Positions 28,507-39,752 of a stretch of DNA of 64,000 bases are shown piece by piece. The stretch lies in NCBI RefSeq assembly GCF_012927165.1, contig NZ_JABBGA010000024.1, forward strand, positions 1 to 64,000, given 5' to 3'. The stretch's first letter is position 1. Each line of letters starts with the position of its first letter. The DNA comes from Zoogloea dura (GTDB taxonomy: Bacteria > Pseudomonadota > Gammaproteobacteria > Burkholderiales > Rhodocyclaceae). The translations under genes were made by a program, and so were the position numbers. The notes beneath the pieces are model-generated. The model had not been told where the DNA came from, ran no database searches, and worked only from the letters and a program-made list of their open reading frames with translations.

Positions 28507-28815
28507 CTAGAACTTGGCAGGCCGCAGCACTGCTGCATCCACCACGAACACCACCATGCCGTAGTCGGCGTAGTAGCGTGCCTGCAGCATGTCCACCAGG
28601 TCACCGGCCACCTGCGCATCGCACAGCACTTCGATACGGATGTTCGAGGACGCGCGCCAGGCGCCATCCCTGACGCCCCGCGCGCCCTGCCCGCGCGCCT
28701 CGGTGATGGTGTAACCCCGGGCGCCCACCCGGGCCAGCTCGGGCAGCAGGGTGCTTTCCATGTCGGCTTCGCAGACGATGGTGACAAGCTTCCTGAGGGC
28801 AACAGCGGGACTCAT
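28507..28815 (-). CDS. sbtB: PII-like signalling protein, SbtB-type
   Basis: 102 residues. A ferredoxin-like PII fold is suggested by KLVTIVCEADMESTLLPELARVGARGYTITEARGQGARGVRDG and the C-terminal ARYYADYGMVVFVVDA. SbtB proteins bind adenine nucleotides and gate the bicarbonate transporter SbtA. The start overlaps the sbtA stop by four bases (ATGA), the usual arrangement of a transporter and its PII-like partner. The symbol rests on this context as much as on the sequence. Confidence 0.82.
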   Translation of the reverse strand: MSPAVALRKLVTIVCEADMESTLLPELARVGARGYTITEARGQGARGVRDGAWRASSNIRIEVLCDAQVAGDLVDMLQARYYADYGMVVFVVDAAVLRPAKF

Positions 28816-29756
28816 GCGAAGACTCCTTTGAGGTGGGTGGCCAGCCAGTGGTAGAGCGGGATGCCGGCAATCAGGTTGAAGGGGAAGGTCACCCCCAGGG
28901 ACGCCCCGATGGACAGGGCGGGATTCGCCTCCGGCACTGCGATGCGCATCGCCGCAGGGGCCGCAATGTAGGACGAGCTGGCATACAGGGTCGCCAGCAG
29001 GACACTGTTACCGACCGAGAAATCCAGCAGCCGGGCAGTAAGCAGGCCCAGCAGGCCGGCGCAGATGGGCGTGCCGATGGCGAAAACCAGCAGGAAGGGC
29101 CCGGCCCGGCGCAGATCCGCCAGCCGCCCCGCCGCCACCAGCCCCATCTCCAGCAGGAAGAAGGCCAGCATGCCCTTGAACAGGTCAAAGAACACCCGGT
29201 CCAGGGGCTGGATGCCCTGGGGCCCGGCCAGCCAGCCGATCAGCAGGCCACCGGCCAGCAGGACGATGCTCTTGCCCGCCAGCACTTCGTGCAGCAAGGC
29301 CTTCCAACGCACGCCGCCCTGCCCCCGACGGGCCAGGAAGACGCCCACCAGCAGGGCCGGAAGCTCAAGCAGGGCCAGGAAGACAGTCATGTAGCCATCG
29401 GCGGGCAGGGCCCGGCTGGCCAGGTAGCTGCTCGCCACAGCGAAGGTGACGACACTCACCGATCCATAATGGGCCGCGATGGACGCCGCATCCGGCCTGG
29501 ACAGTCGCCCCACGACGCGCAGCACCTGGAAGGCCGCGAGGGGGATCAGCAGCGCCGTCCCCACCACCACCGCCGCCGGCAGGGCCAGATCCAGCACAGA
29601 GTGGCGGGCCAGCTCCACACCGCCCTTCATGCCGATGGCCAGCAACAGGAAGATGCTCAGCGCTTCATAGACCACCCCCGGGATCTTCAGATCCGAGCGC
29701 ACCACACCGGCCAGCAGGCCGAGCATGAAGAACAGGATGACGGGTTCAAAGGACAT
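28812..29756 (-). CDS. sbtA: SbtA-family sodium-dependent bicarbonate transporter
   Basis: 314 residues with about ten hydrophobic helices in two inverted halves. The segments FFMLGLLAGVVRSDLKIPGVVYEALSIFLLLAIGMKGG and AHYGSVSVVTFAVASSYL are typical of the SbtA family, as is the C-terminal LYASSSYIAAPAAMRIAVPEANPALSIGASLGVTFPFNLIAGIPLY. Such proteins import bicarbonate with Na+ across the inner membrane. It is translationally coupled to sbtB and divergent from a CbbR/CmpR-like LysR gene. No Rubisco or carboxysome genes are in the window, so the use may be autotrophic or anaplerotic. Confidence 0.87.
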   Translation of the reverse strand: MSFEPVILFFMLGLLAGVVRSDLKIPGVVYEALSIFLLLAIGMKGGVELARHSVLDLALPAAVVVGTALLIPLAAFQVLRVVGRLSRPDAASIAAHYGSVSVVTFAVASSYLASRALPADGYMTVFLALLELPALLVGVFLARRGQGGVRWKALLHEVLAGKSIVLLAGGLLIGWLAGPQGIQPLDRVFFDLFKGMLAFFLLEMGLVAAGRLADLRRAGPFLLVFAIGTPICAGLLGLLTARLLDFSVGNSVLLATLYASSSYIAAPAAMRIAVPEANPALSIGASLGVTFPFNLIAGIPLYHWLATHLKGVFA

Positions 29757-29894
29757 GGCGGCTCACTCCTTCCCTTCCACCGGCCACGCGGAAAGGCGCG
29801 GCGCAAAAGCGGGCTGATGCATGTGTGTTCTCCTGATGACCCGCTCCAGCGGGCGATGGCTGGCAGGATGAAGGCGCAGTGGCATAAAATCCAA

Positions 29895-29924
29895 TTAACA
29901 AATATCAAGATATTCATTAGTTAA
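29895..29924. promoter_or_regulatory. Candidate LysR-type operator between sbtA and the LysR gene
   Basis: This short AT-rich island in GC-rich DNA holds the perfect dyad AATATC-AA-GATATT (29901-29914), flanked by TTAAC (29895-29899) and GTTAA (29920-29924). LysR regulators bind dyads of T-N11-A type, and such sites usually sit in the divergent intergenic region. The start of the LysR gene is nine bases to the right. Confidence 0.5.
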
Positions 29925-29933
29925 AACTTATAC

Positions 29934-30848
29934 ATGTCCCGCCGCCGCATCACCCTCCGCCAGCTCGAGACCTTCGCCACCGTTGCCCGCCTGGGCAGCT
30001 TCAGCCGGGCCGCGGAAGCCCTGCACCTGACCCAGCCGGCCGTCTCCATCCAGGTCCGCCAGCTCACCGACACCGTCGGCATGCCCCTCTTCGACCAGGC
30101 CGGACGCAGCCTGCGCCTGACTCCCGCGGGGGAGGAGCTGCTGACCACCACGCGCAGCCTGGATGACGTATGGAACGGCTTCGAGTCGGCCATCGACGCG
30201 CTGCGGGGCCTCAAGCGGGGCACGCTGCGGGTGGCCCTGGTGACCACCGCCAAGTACTTCCTGCCGCGCATGCTGGGCGCCTTCTGCAAGCGCTACCCGG
30301 ACATCACCATCGAACTGGAGATCGCCAACCGCGACCGAGTGGTGGAGCGCCTGCGCCATAACGAGGACGACCTGTACGTGATGTCCTACCCCCCCGAGGA
30401 CCTGGACATCGTGGTGCACCCGTTTCTCGACAACGAAATGGTGATCCTTGCTCCGCGGGGGCATTGGGCGGCGGAGCGCCGTGTGAGCCTCGCCGAGCTC
30501 GCGGGCGAATCCTTCCTGCTACGCGAGCCCGGCTCCGGCTCACGGCGGGCCATCGACGATTTTGCCCGGCAGGCCGGGGTAACGCTGCGCGTGCGCCTGG
30601 CCCTGGGCAGCAACGAGGCGCTGCTGGAACTGGCCGGGACTGGCATGGGCCTGGCCGTGATCTCCCGCCACGCGCTGGGTGACCGGCTTGAAGGCGAGGG
30701 ACTGGTGATCCTCGATGTGGACGGCTTTCCCCTGCATCGCCCCTGGAATCTCGTGCATCTGCGCAACAAGATCCTGCCGGTGCCTGCCCGCGCCTTCCTC
30801 GATGAAATGCTGGCCGCCTCCCGCGCCACCCTGTCCGGGCAAGCCTGA
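29934..30848 (+). CDS. LysR-family regulator, CbbR/CmpR-like
   Basis: 304 residues. An N-terminal winged helix (ITLRQLETFATVARLGSFSRAAEALHLTQPAVSIQVRQL, about 5-65) is followed by a substrate-binding effector domain (about 93-300). The YFLPRMLGAFCKRYPDITIELEIANRD region and overall style match CbbR/RbcR/CmpR regulators of carbon fixation and bicarbonate uptake. It is divergent from sbtAB and probably activates it. The effector is unknown; CbbR-type proteins often sense metabolites of the fixation pathway. Confidence 0.87.
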   Translation: MSRRRITLRQLETFATVARLGSFSRAAEALHLTQPAVSIQVRQLTDTVGMPLFDQAGRSLRLTPAGEELLTTTRSLDDVWNGFESAIDALRGLKRGTLRVALVTTAKYFLPRMLGAFCKRYPDITIELEIANRDRVVERLRHNEDDLYVMSYPPEDLDIVVHPFLDNEMVILAPRGHWAAERRVSLAELAGESFLLREPGSGSRRAIDDFARQAGVTLRVRLALGSNEALLELAGTGMGLAVISRHALGDRLEGEGLVILDVDGFPLHRPWNLVHLRNKILPVPARAFLDEMLAASRATLSGQA

Positions 30849-30981
30849 TCAGGCGCGGCATTGCGGTAAGCACTCACTTCGGTAAAAGTCGCACTGCGCT
30901 ATGCTCAACGGCTGGCGCGGGAACGCAGCATCGTTCACGCCCCCCCGGACGCTTCACCATAACCAGAAGAGGCTGGACAGC

Positions 30982-32403
<1,422 letters not shown>

Positions 32404-32411
32404 TCGAAACC

Positions 32412-32429
32412 TGTCTGCCTCTCCGGACA
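32412..32429. promoter_or_regulatory. Candidate upstream activator site
   Basis: TGTC-N10-GACA forms an interrupted dyad right after the activator gene, about 90 bases upstream of the -24/-12 promoter at 32502. That is a typical place for a sigma-54 activator to bind. A further GTCA follows at 32434. Only one dyad is obvious, so the call is tentative. Confidence 0.3.
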
Positions 32430-32501
32430 CACTGTCAGCCGGGCTGAGCAGCAGCAGGCCTACCGAAAAGAAAAAACCTTATGAATCAATAAGAAAATCT
32501 T

Positions 32502-32517
32502 TGGCACAGAAACTGCA
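32502..32517 (+). promoter_or_regulatory. Sigma-54 (-24/-12) promoter of the permease/CoA-transferase operon
   Basis: TGGCACAGAAACTGCA matches the consensus TGGCACG-N4-TTGCA, with GG and GC exactly 12 bases apart. It lies about 40 bases before the permease ATG and 100 bases after a gene encoding a GAYTGA-type activator. Confidence 0.85.
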
Positions 32518-32556
32518 CTGGAGCCTCCGCAAACATTCACCGGAGGAGATAAAACC

Positions 32557-33957
32557 ATGTCGTTCCTGATCGTGCTCGCCTCGCTATGCTTCCTGATGTT
32601 CATCGCATACAGAGGCTACAGCGTCATCCTGTTCGCCCCCGTCGCCGCCCTCGGCGCCGTGCTGCTCACCGACCCCACCCTGGTCGCCCCCATGTTCACC
32701 GGCCTCTTCATGGACAAGATGGTCGGCTTCGTGAAGAACTACTTCCCGGTCTTCCTGCTCGGCGCCATCTTCGGCAAGGTCATCGAGCTGTCCGGCTTCT
32801 CCAAGGCCATCGTGTCCTCGGTGATCAAGCTGGTCGGCGCCGAACGGGCCATGCTCTCCATCGTGCTGGTGTGTGCCTTGCTCACCTACGGTGGCGTGTC
32901 CCTGTTCGTGGTGGTCTTCGCGGTGTATCCCTTCGCCGCCGAGATGTTCCGCCAGGGCGGCATCCCCAAGCGCCTGATCCCCGGCACCATCGCCCTGGGC
33001 GCCTTCTCGTTCACCATGGACTCCCTGCCGGGCACCCCGCAGATCCAGAACGTGATCCCCACCACTTTCTTCAAGACCAACATCTACGCCGCCCCCACCC
33101 TGGGCGTGCTGGGCTCGATCTTCATCTTCCTGGCCGGCATGGCCTACCTGGAATGGCGCCGCCGCGCCGCCGCCGCTGCGGGCGAAGGCTATGGCACCGA
33201 GCTGGTGAATGAACCGGAACCCTTCGACGACAAGGAAAAGTTGGCCAACCCGATCCTGGCCGTCCTGCCCCTGGTGCTGGTGGGCGTCACCAACAAGCTG
33301 TTCACCGACCTCATCCCGCAGATCTACGGCAAGAGCCACTCCTTCGTACCGGCAGTGATCGGCAAGGCCGCCCCCGTGGTCCAGGACGTCTCCAAGATCG
33401 CCGCCATCTGGGCCGTTGAAGGGGCGCTGCTGGTGGGCATCCTGACCGTCATGGCCTTCGCCTGGCGCACCGTCGCCGCGCGCTTCGCCGAAGGCACCAA
33501 GGCCGCGGTCGGCGGCGCCCTGCTGGCCTCCATGAACACCGCCTCCGAGTATGGCTTCGGCGCCGTGATCGCCGCCCTGCCCGGCTTCCTGGTGGTGGCC
33601 GACGCGCTCAAGGTGATCCCCAACCCGCTGGTGAATGAAGCCATCACCGTCACCACCCTGGCCGGCATCACCGGCTCGGCCTCCGGCGGCATGGGCATCG
33701 CCCTGGCAGCCATGTCCGAGACCTTCATCACCGCCGCCAACGCGGTGGGCATTCCCCTCGAGGTGCTGCACCGGGTCGCCTCCATGGCCTCCGGCGGCAT
33801 GGACACCCTGCCCCACAACGGCGCCGTGATCACCCTGCTGGCGGTCACCGGCCTGACCCACAAGGTCGCCTACAAGGACATCTTCGCGATCACCCTGATC
33901 AAGACCAGCGCGGTCTTCTTCGTGATCGCCACCTACTACCTCACCGGCCTCGTCTGA
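32557..33957 (+). CDS. GntP-family permease
   Basis: 466 residues with about 12 hydrophobic helices, characteristic of GntP/DsdX-type carboxylate:H+ symporters and related short-chain hydroxy- or keto-acid permeases. GGAGGAG lies ahead of the ATG. The next gene, 22 bases on, encodes a fused CoA-transferase, and the promoter is sigma-54 type. The transported acid is therefore probably one that is activated by CoA transfer, such as acetoacetate, 3-hydroxybutyrate or a short fatty acid. This substrate is inferred from context. Confidence 0.85.
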   Translation: MSFLIVLASLCFLMFIAYRGYSVILFAPVAALGAVLLTDPTLVAPMFTGLFMDKMVGFVKNYFPVFLLGAIFGKVIELSGFSKAIVSSVIKLVGAERAMLSIVLVCALLTYGGVSLFVVVFAVYPFAAEMFRQGGIPKRLIPGTIALGAFSFTMDSLPGTPQIQNVIPTTFFKTNIYAAPTLGVLGSIFIFLAGMAYLEWRRRAAAAAGEGYGTELVNEPEPFDDKEKLANPILAVLPLVLVGVTNKLFTDLIPQIYGKSHSFVPAVIGKAAPVVQDVSKIAAIWAVEGALLVGILTVMAFAWRTVAARFAEGTKAAVGGALLASMNTASEYGFGAVIAALPGFLVVADALKVIPNPLVNEAITVTTLAGITGSASGGMGIALAAMSETFITAANAVGIPLEVLHRVASMASGGMDTLPHNGAVITLLAVTGLTHKVAYKDIFAITLIKTSAVFFVIATYYLTGLV

Positions 33958-33979
33958 GACCTCCATGCAAGGAGCAGCC

Positions 33980-35611
33980 ATGAACAGCATGACTCACCGC
34001 GGCGCCGATCAGGGGAAGGTCGTCACCGCCCGGGAGGCCGTCGCCCTGATCCGCGCCGGCAGCACGGTCGCCACCGGCGGCTTCGTGGGCATCGGCTTTC
34101 CCGAGAACATCGCGGTGGCCCTCGAGAGCCTTTACCTGGAGAACCAGGCCAGCGAGGCGCCAGATCCGGCAGGCCCGGCCGGACTGACCCTGGTCTACGC
34201 GGCCGGCCAGGGCGATGGCCGGGAGCGCGGTCTCAACCATCTGGGCCACGACGGCCTGGTGGCCCGCGTCATCGGTGGCCACTGGGGCCTGGTGCCACGC
34301 CTGCAGGAACTGGCGGTGACCGACCGCATCGAGGCCTGGAACCTGCCCCAGGGCGTGATCTCCCACCTGTTCCGGGACATCGCCGCAGGCAAGCCCGGTA
34401 CCCTCACCCGGGTCGGCCTGGACACCTTCGTGGATCCGCGCTTCGGCGGCGGCAAGCTGAACGCCCGCACCACTACCGAGATCGTGCGGCTGATGGAGAT
34501 CGACGGGGAGGAATACCTGTTCTACAAGGCCTTCCCCATCCACGTGGGCATCATCCGCGGCACCACCGCCGACCCCGACGGAAACATCACCATGGAGAAG
34601 GAAGCCCTGACCCTGGAAGCCCTGGCCATCGCCATGGCCGCCCACAACAGCGGCGGCATCGTGATTGCCCAGGTGGAACGCATCGCCGAGCGGAACTCGC
34701 TGAACCCTCGGCAAGTGAAAATCCCTGGCGTGCTGGTGGATTGCGTGGTGGTGGCGGAGCGCCCCGAATACCACATGCAGACTTTCATCGAGACCTACAG
34801 CCCGGCCTTTTCCGGCGAGCTGCGGGTACCCATGTCAGCCATCGCCCCCATGGAGATGAGCGAACGCAAGATCATCGCCCGCCGCGCAGCCATGGAGCTC
34901 ACCCCGGGAGCCGTGGTGAACCTTGGCATCGGCATGCCCGAGGGCGTGGCGGCAGTGGCGGCGGAAGAGCGGGTCAGTGACCTCCTCACCATGACGGCCG
35001 AACCTGGCGTGATCGGCGGTGTGCCGGCCGGCGGCCTCAACTTCGGGGCGGCGGTGAACACCCAGGCCATCATCGACCAGCCCAGCCAGTTCGACTTCTA
35101 CGACGGTGGAGGGCTGGACATCGCGTTCCTGGGCCTGGCCCAGGCCGACCGCCAGGGCAACCTCAACGTGTCCCGCTTCGGCCCCCGTCTGGCCGGGGCC
35201 GGAGGCTTCATCAACATCAGCCAGAACGCCAAGAAGGTGGTCTTTGTGGGCACCTTCACCGCCGGCAGCCTGGAGGTTGCGGTGGCGGCCGGGCAATTGC
35301 TCATCACCCGCGAGGGGCAGGCCGCCAAGTTCGTTGAGGACGTGGAGCACCGCACCTTCAGCGGCCCCCAGGCCACCCGGCGCGGCACGCCGGTGCTCTA
35401 CATCACCGAGCGCTGCGTGTTCCGGCTGGGCCCGGACGGGCTGGAGCTGATCGAAGTGGCGCCAGGTATCGACATCGAGCGGGACATTCTCTCGCGCATG
35501 GATTTCCGCCCCCACATGCCTCACCCGCCACGCCTGATGGACCCTCGCATCTTCATCGACGGCCCGATGCAGCTGCGTCAGGACCTGCTGGCCACGACGC
35601 CTCCAGCCTGA
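33980..35611 (+). CDS. Acyl-CoA:carboxylate CoA-transferase, fused alpha/beta subunits
   Basis: About 543 residues. The alpha-like part ([30 protein letters not shown]) is followed by a beta-like part beginning near residue 300. This carries the catalytic Glu321 in [17 protein letters not shown], which forms the glutamyl-CoA thioester. The layout matches propionate/acetate CoA-transferases of the YdiF type. It exchanges CoA between acyl-CoA and a free carboxylate, activating the acid brought in by the upstream permease. AAGGAG precedes the ATG. It is the last gene of the sigma-54 operon. Confidence 0.9.
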   Translation: MNSMTHRGADQGKVVTAREAVALIRAGSTVATGGFVGIGFPENIAVALESLYLENQASEAPDPAGPAGLTLVYAAGQGDGRERGLNHLGHDGLVARVIGGHWGLVPRLQELAVTDRIEAWNLPQGVISHLFRDIAAGKPGTLTRVGLDTFVDPRFGGGKLNARTTTEIVRLMEIDGEEYLFYKAFPIHVGIIRGTTADPDGNITMEKEALTLEALAIAMAAHNSGGIVIAQVERIAERNSLNPRQVKIPGVLVDCVVVAERPEYHMQTFIETYSPAFSGELRVPMSAIAPMEMSERKIIARRAAMELTPGAVVNLGIGMPEGVAAVAAEERVSDLLTMTAEPGVIGGVPAGGLNFGAAVNTQAIIDQPSQFDFYDGGGLDIAFLGLAQADRQGNLNVSRFGPRLAGAGGFINISQNAKKVVFVGTFTAGSLEVAVAAGQLLITREGQAAKFVEDVEHRTFSGPQATRRGTPVLYITERCVFRLGPDGLELIEVAPGIDIERDILSRMDFRPHMPHPPRLMDPRIFIDGPMQLRQDLLATTPPA

Positions 35612-35627
35612 CCCCGAGCAGCGGGTT

Positions 35628-35933
35628 TCAGCGGATGACTTCGAGGATCTCGACGCCCATTTCGTAGATGCAGGCCTGCTCCAGGCCATGGCAGCGGCGC
35701 ACCCTCACCCGGGCATGCAGGGGCATGAAGTGCCCCCCATGCTCGGGGGGCAGCACCGCGACCTCGAAGACCTCGTCCATGCGGGGAACGTGGCGGGAGT
35801 GGATGGTCATGCCGCCGACTCCCAGCTCGACACAGTCCCCGACTATGGGCGCGGCCCCACCGGCGAGCTTGATGCCCACCTTGCAGCCAAGGGGAATGCG
35901 GCGTTCCTTGCGACGTTCGGTCATGCGGTCCAT
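35628..35933 (-). CDS. PilZ-domain protein
   Basis: About 101 residues, a single PilZ domain. The N-terminal Arg cluster (TERRKERRIPLGCKV) and the downstream GDCVELGVGGM correspond to the RxxxR and (D/N)xSxxG c-di-GMP-binding motifs, although Ser is replaced by Glu-Leu in the second one. It may bind c-di-GMP and act on motility; the flagellar block starts within 600 bases. A start at the Met three codons in is also possible; neither has a clear ribosome-binding site. Confidence 0.8.
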   Translation of the reverse strand: MDRMTERRKERRIPLGCKVGIKLAGGAAPIVGDCVELGVGGMTIHSRHVPRMDEVFEVAVLPPEHGGHFMPLHARVRVRRCHGLEQACIYEMGVEILEVIR

Positions 35934-36038
35934 GTGCTCAAAATCCTGCTGTTCAAGCGGACACCTTACGAAAGTCGGCCGGACACGGCAAGGTTCAGAA
36001 ACGCTTGCAGGCAGGAGATATCACGGACGGATACGAAA

Positions 36039-36509
36039 TCAGGGCTGCTTCACCGCAACCGGGGGCAGGCTGCGCACCAGGCGGATCTCCCCGTAGGCCA
36101 CCCGCTGGGCAAATGGCCGGTTGCTCTCGATGCCTTGCTGCCAGCGCAGCACCTCGTAAGCCCCGAAGCCGGGCTGCCCGGCCAGCTGTTCAGCCCGACG
36201 GGCAAAGACCTGGTAAGCCTCTCCCGCGCCCCCCGAATGCACGGCCTTCATGCGCAGCACCAGGCGGTAGCGCTCTTCTCCGAGGCGGGCCTCCTGGAGG
36301 TTCCAGTTCGGCGCCAGCGGGTCCAGCACCGCATACGCCGCGATGCCGGCGGCCAGGCCGGGAATGGTGAGGTAGCCGTTGCTTACCGCCACGACCGCCG
36401 CGGTGGGCAACAGCAGCCAGTCGTGGGGCGGCTCACCGATGGTGCTGCAGCCTGCCAGCAAGGCTGCGGCCAGGGCCGTCAGCGACCGTGGGGACAACGC
36501 ACGGGGCAT
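36039..36509 (-). CDS. Lipoprotein, hypothetical
   Basis: 156 residues. A signal peptide ends in lipobox LLAGC. A short hydrophobic stretch (LPTAAVVAVSNGYLTIPGLAAGIAAYAVLDPLAPNW) follows, then a charged C-terminal half without a recognised domain. It begins six bases after the flgL stop on the same strand, so it is likely to be transcribed with flgKL. Whether it has a flagellar role is not known. Confidence 0.65.
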   Translation of the reverse strand: MPRALSPRSLTALAAALLAGCSTIGEPPHDWLLLPTAAVVAVSNGYLTIPGLAAGIAAYAVLDPLAPNWNLQEARLGEERYRLVLRMKAVHSGGAGEAYQVFARRAEQLAGQPGFGAYEVLRWQQGIESNRPFAQRVAYGEIRLVRSLPPVAVKQP

Positions 36510-36514
36510 CGGAA

Positions 36515-37705
36515 TCAGTTGAGGTAATTGAACAGCGACAGGTTGCTGACCCGCATGAAGCTCTGCTGCGCAGCCTGGAGATAGATCTGTTGCTGGCTGA
36601 GATTGCTCACCGTCTCCGCGTAGTCGGCATCCTGCAGGCGGGACAAGGTCTCTGAGTACTGCAGGTCCAGGTCACCATTGATGTTCTGCTGGGCCTCCAC
36701 CTCGACCATGCGCGCCCCCACGCCCGAACGCACTTCGTTGATGCTGTCCTGGCTGGCGTCCATGCCGGCGATTGTCTGGTTTGCATTGAAGCGGGTGACG
36801 GCCGCATTGCCGGAATTGAGGGCAGTGACGAAATTGCCAAGCACGTCGAAGCTGCTCGCCACGGAACTGAGGGAATAGCTGTCACCGGCCGCCGGCGTGC
36901 CCGTGAGGGTCATACTGACGCCCCCAAAGCTGAGGGTCGTGTCGTTGCCGCTGGCGCTGACCGTCGGCGTGATGGGGCTGCTGTGGCTCGGATCGGCCGT
37001 CGAATCGAAGACCTGGTAGGTGGGGCCGGCCGAGACGCTGATCGCATAGGCGTGGCCGTTATAGCCACCGAGGCTGGTCCCCGAGACCAGGGCCGAGCCG
37101 CTATTGGTGGCGGCCGACAGGGCAAAGGCCGAACCCACCGGTGCCCGGATGCTGTTGAAGATCTCGTCGCCGGAGCTGGTTATCGGCAGGTTCCGCGTCT
37201 CTGAGATCTGCAGGGTGCGCGTGCCCTGGTCCCCCTGGTAGCTGACCCCACCGGCGAGACTGCCGACAAAAGGCTGCGCATTGCTGCGATAGCCGGCAAA
37301 AACATAATCGCCCGCGGAGTCCCTGCTGTTGGCGATGGACTGCAGGGCGGCGAACTGCTGTTCCAGATCGTCGGCGATGGTCGCCTGGTCGGAGGCCGTG
37401 TAGGTGCCGTTGCCCGATTCCACCGCGCGGGTACGGACATAGGTGACCAGGTCGTTCGCCGCACCAAGCTTGCTGTCCACCAGGCGCAGTGCATCGTTGG
37501 CGTAGCCCTGGTTGCTGGCGTAAAGCTTGTTGACGCTCTGCGACTGGGACACCTCGAGGGCCCGGGCGGAGGCCACGGGGTCGTCGGAGGGCGTGAGGAT
37601 GCGCCGACCGGTGGCAACCTGCTGCTGGGTATCGAGCAACTGGCTGTTCTGGCGCTGCATCTGCTGCACGCCCTTGTCAAAGATCATGCCGGTGGTGATA
37701 CGCAT
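36515..37705 (-). CDS. flgL: Flagellar hook-filament junction protein FlgL (HAP3)
   Basis: 396 residues. The N-terminal MRITTGMIFDKGVQQMQRQNSQLLDTQQQVATGRRILTPSDDP and the C-terminal coiled coil LDLQYSETLSRLQDADYAETVSNLSQQQIYLQAAQQSFMRV are the flagellin-like D0 ends of FlgL. The middle is Ser/Thr/Gly-rich and variable. It joins the hook to the filament with FlgK. AAGGA lies upstream of the ATG. It follows flgK by 17 bases. Confidence 0.95.
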   Translation of the reverse strand: MRITTGMIFDKGVQQMQRQNSQLLDTQQQVATGRRILTPSDDPVASARALEVSQSQSVNKLYASNQGYANDALRLVDSKLGAANDLVTYVRTRAVESGNGTYTASDQATIADDLEQQFAALQSIANSRDSAGDYVFAGYRSNAQPFVGSLAGGVSYQGDQGTRTLQISETRNLPITSSGDEIFNSIRAPVGSAFALSAATNSGSALVSGTSLGGYNGHAYAISVSAGPTYQVFDSTADPSHSSPITPTVSASGNDTTLSFGGVSMTLTGTPAAGDSYSLSSVASSFDVLGNFVTALNSGNAAVTRFNANQTIAGMDASQDSINEVRSGVGARMVEVEAQQNINGDLDLQYSETLSRLQDADYAETVSNLSQQQIYLQAAQQSFMRVSNLSLFNYLN

Positions 37706-37722
37706 GATGGCTTTCCTTCAGT

Positions 37723-39672
37723 TTATTGGCCCAGGGCCAGCACTTGGTCGAACAGCTTGGAGGCAATGCTCATGACCTTGCCCGCCGCCTGGTATGCCTG
37801 CTGATAACGGATCAGATTGGCCGCTTCTTCATCAATATTCACCCCCGCCACCGATTGCTGGGCCTGGACGGCCTGATTGGCCAGGCTTTCCTGAGCATCC
37901 CGGTTGACCTCCACCTCGCGCGCCTTGTTGCCGACCGCGCTGACCAGCTGGGAGTAAACCGAGTTGAAGGTCGCCGACGGCTGGCCGTTGGCGGACAGCA
38001 GGGTCTTGGTCGTCTGCAGGCTGCCGAGCAGCACCGCGTTGCGGCTGTCGGACACCCCGCCGGCATTCGGACCGAGGGTGAAGCTGTCGTTGTCCTGCAT
38101 CGCGCCGGTCAGCGTGAAGCTGACGCCTCCCACGCTGACGCTCATGCCGCTGCTGTAGGGAATGGAGGCAGCCGGAGCGGCCACGGTGACCGGGCTGCCA
38201 TTGAGCGGCGTATAGGTCACCGGCAAGGTGGCCGGAAAGCCGCTGAGGCTTCCACCACTGTAGGTCAGCTTGAGTGGGGCCGCGGTGGTGCCAAAGCTCG
38301 CCAGGTTGGTTGTACTGGAGAGCACCGGCGCACTGATCGCGGCCGTCCCCAGGTTGCTGGCGGTAGCTGCTGCAGCGATCGGCGCCGCAGCGGCCACCAT
38401 GCGCGTATCGCTGATCGCCACGGAGATATTGGAGGCGGCGTAGCGGGTCGGCAGAATCTGAAAGCTGTCACCCACCTTCGAAACCGCCGGCGGAGTGACG
38501 GTGAGGCCCACCGAGGCCGCGGTCACCGAGGCTCCGTCGGATACCCGGCTAAGGGTGTAGCCGCCGGTGGTATCGGTGAAGGTGAGCTTGTAGTCATCGC
38601 CAGTGAGCTTGGTAATGTCGGAAAACTGCACATCGGGCGTAGCCGTAGTGGCGCTGTTATAACGCTGCACGGCCACCGTCGGGTTGCTGAAAAAGTTGGT
38701 GCCCAGGTTGCCGTTGAGGTCCTGGCCGAGGAGGTGCTGGCTATTGAAGGCCGAGCTGAGTCCGACGGCGATCAGGCCAAGCTGATTCTGGGCGGAATCC
38801 AGCGAGCCCGAGCGCATCGCCAGCAAGCCGCCCAGCTTGCCGCCGCCGAGCAGGTTCTCAGGGACGGTGATGGCTCCGCCCTGGGTGATGATGTTCACCA
38901 CGTTGCGGGTGGGGTCGGACGGAGAGGCCTGGGCTTCCAGCTTGGTCGCCACGGTGCCCACCACCAGCGGCTGGCCGGTGCCGATGAACACCGACATCGA
39001 GCCGCTGCTGTCGGTGGTGGTGGACACCCGGGTCAGCTGGTTAAGCTCGTTGATCAGGCGGTCGCGGGTATCCAGCAGATCGTTGGCAGGCTGGGCCGAG
39101 CCGGCCTGCTGGGCAACCGCGATCTTGTGGTTCATCTCGGCGATCTGGCTGGCGTAGGAGCTGATCTCGCTGACCGTGTTCTTGACCTGGGTCTCGACAC
39201 CGCTGCGCACGTCGTTGATGCGGCTGCTCAGGTTCTGGAAGCGGGCCACCAGGCTTTGCGCGGTGGACAGCATGGACTGGCGGGCCGGCACGCTGGCCGG
39301 GTTGGCTGCCACTTCCTGCACCCCTTCGAAGAAGGAGGCGACCGCCGGCGTCAGGCCGGTGGTGGGATCGGCCAGCATGTTGTCGATCTGGCTGATCTCG
39401 TTGCTGTAGGTGTCGTATTCGCTGAACTTGGTCTGGGCGGACAGCACCTGATTGGTCAGGTAGCTGTCGTAGGCACGCTTGACCGTATCAACCTTGGTAC
39501 CCTCGCCGAAGAAGCCAGCGCCGGTGAACAGGGCGGGGTTGGTGCTCTGGACGGTGCTCTGACGGCTGTAGCCCGTGGTGCCGGCGTTGGAGATGTTGTG
39601 GCTCGTGACCACCAGGCCTGCCTGAGCGGCGTTGAGGCCGGTGAGTCCGATGCTGAAGAGGCTGCTGCCCAT
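37723..39672 (-). CDS. flgK: Flagellar hook-associated protein FlgK (HAP1)
   Basis: 649 residues. The N-terminus SLFSIGLTGLNAAQAGLVVTSHNISNAGTTGYSRQ is the conserved rod/hook/HAP start. The C-terminus VNIDEEAANLIRYQQAYQAAGKVMSIASKLFDQVLAL is the matching HAP coiled end. The central region is longer and more variable than in enterics (about 547 residues in E. coli). It forms the first hook-filament junction layer. A sigma-54 promoter at 39712-39727 probably starts the flgKL unit. Confidence 0.95.
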   Translation of the reverse strand: MGSSLFSIGLTGLNAAQAGLVVTSHNISNAGTTGYSRQSTVQSTNPALFTGAGFFGEGTKVDTVKRAYDSYLTNQVLSAQTKFSEYDTYSNEISQIDNMLADPTTGLTPAVASFFEGVQEVAANPASVPARQSMLSTAQSLVARFQNLSSRINDVRSGVETQVKNTVSEISSYASQIAEMNHKIAVAQQAGSAQPANDLLDTRDRLINELNQLTRVSTTTDSSGSMSVFIGTGQPLVVGTVATKLEAQASPSDPTRNVVNIITQGGAITVPENLLGGGKLGGLLAMRSGSLDSAQNQLGLIAVGLSSAFNSQHLLGQDLNGNLGTNFFSNPTVAVQRYNSATTATPDVQFSDITKLTGDDYKLTFTDTTGGYTLSRVSDGASVTAASVGLTVTPPAVSKVGDSFQILPTRYAASNISVAISDTRMVAAAAPIAAAATASNLGTAAISAPVLSSTTNLASFGTTAAPLKLTYSGGSLSGFPATLPVTYTPLNGSPVTVAAPAASIPYSSGMSVSVGGVSFTLTGAMQDNDSFTLGPNAGGVSDSRNAVLLGSLQTTKTLLSANGQPSATFNSVYSQLVSAVGNKAREVEVNRDAQESLANQAVQAQQSVAGVNIDEEAANLIRYQQAYQAAGKVMSIASKLFDQVLALGQ

Positions 39673-39711
39673 GATCCACGTCCTTGGTTCGGGAGTATCT
39701 GCACCTCCTTC

Positions 39712-39727
39712 TGCAAGAACTCTGCCA
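39712..39727 (-). promoter_or_regulatory. Sigma-54 promoter upstream of flgK
   Basis: On the minus strand TGGCAGAGTTCTTGCA matches TGGCACG-N4-TTGCA, with GG-GC spacing of 12. It lies 40 bases before the flgK ATG, giving room for a leader with the AAGGAGGTG-like site. It would start flgKL separately from flgGHIJ. Confidence 0.75.
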
Positions 39728-39752
39728 GCTCATGGAGCCGGCCGGTAAAACC

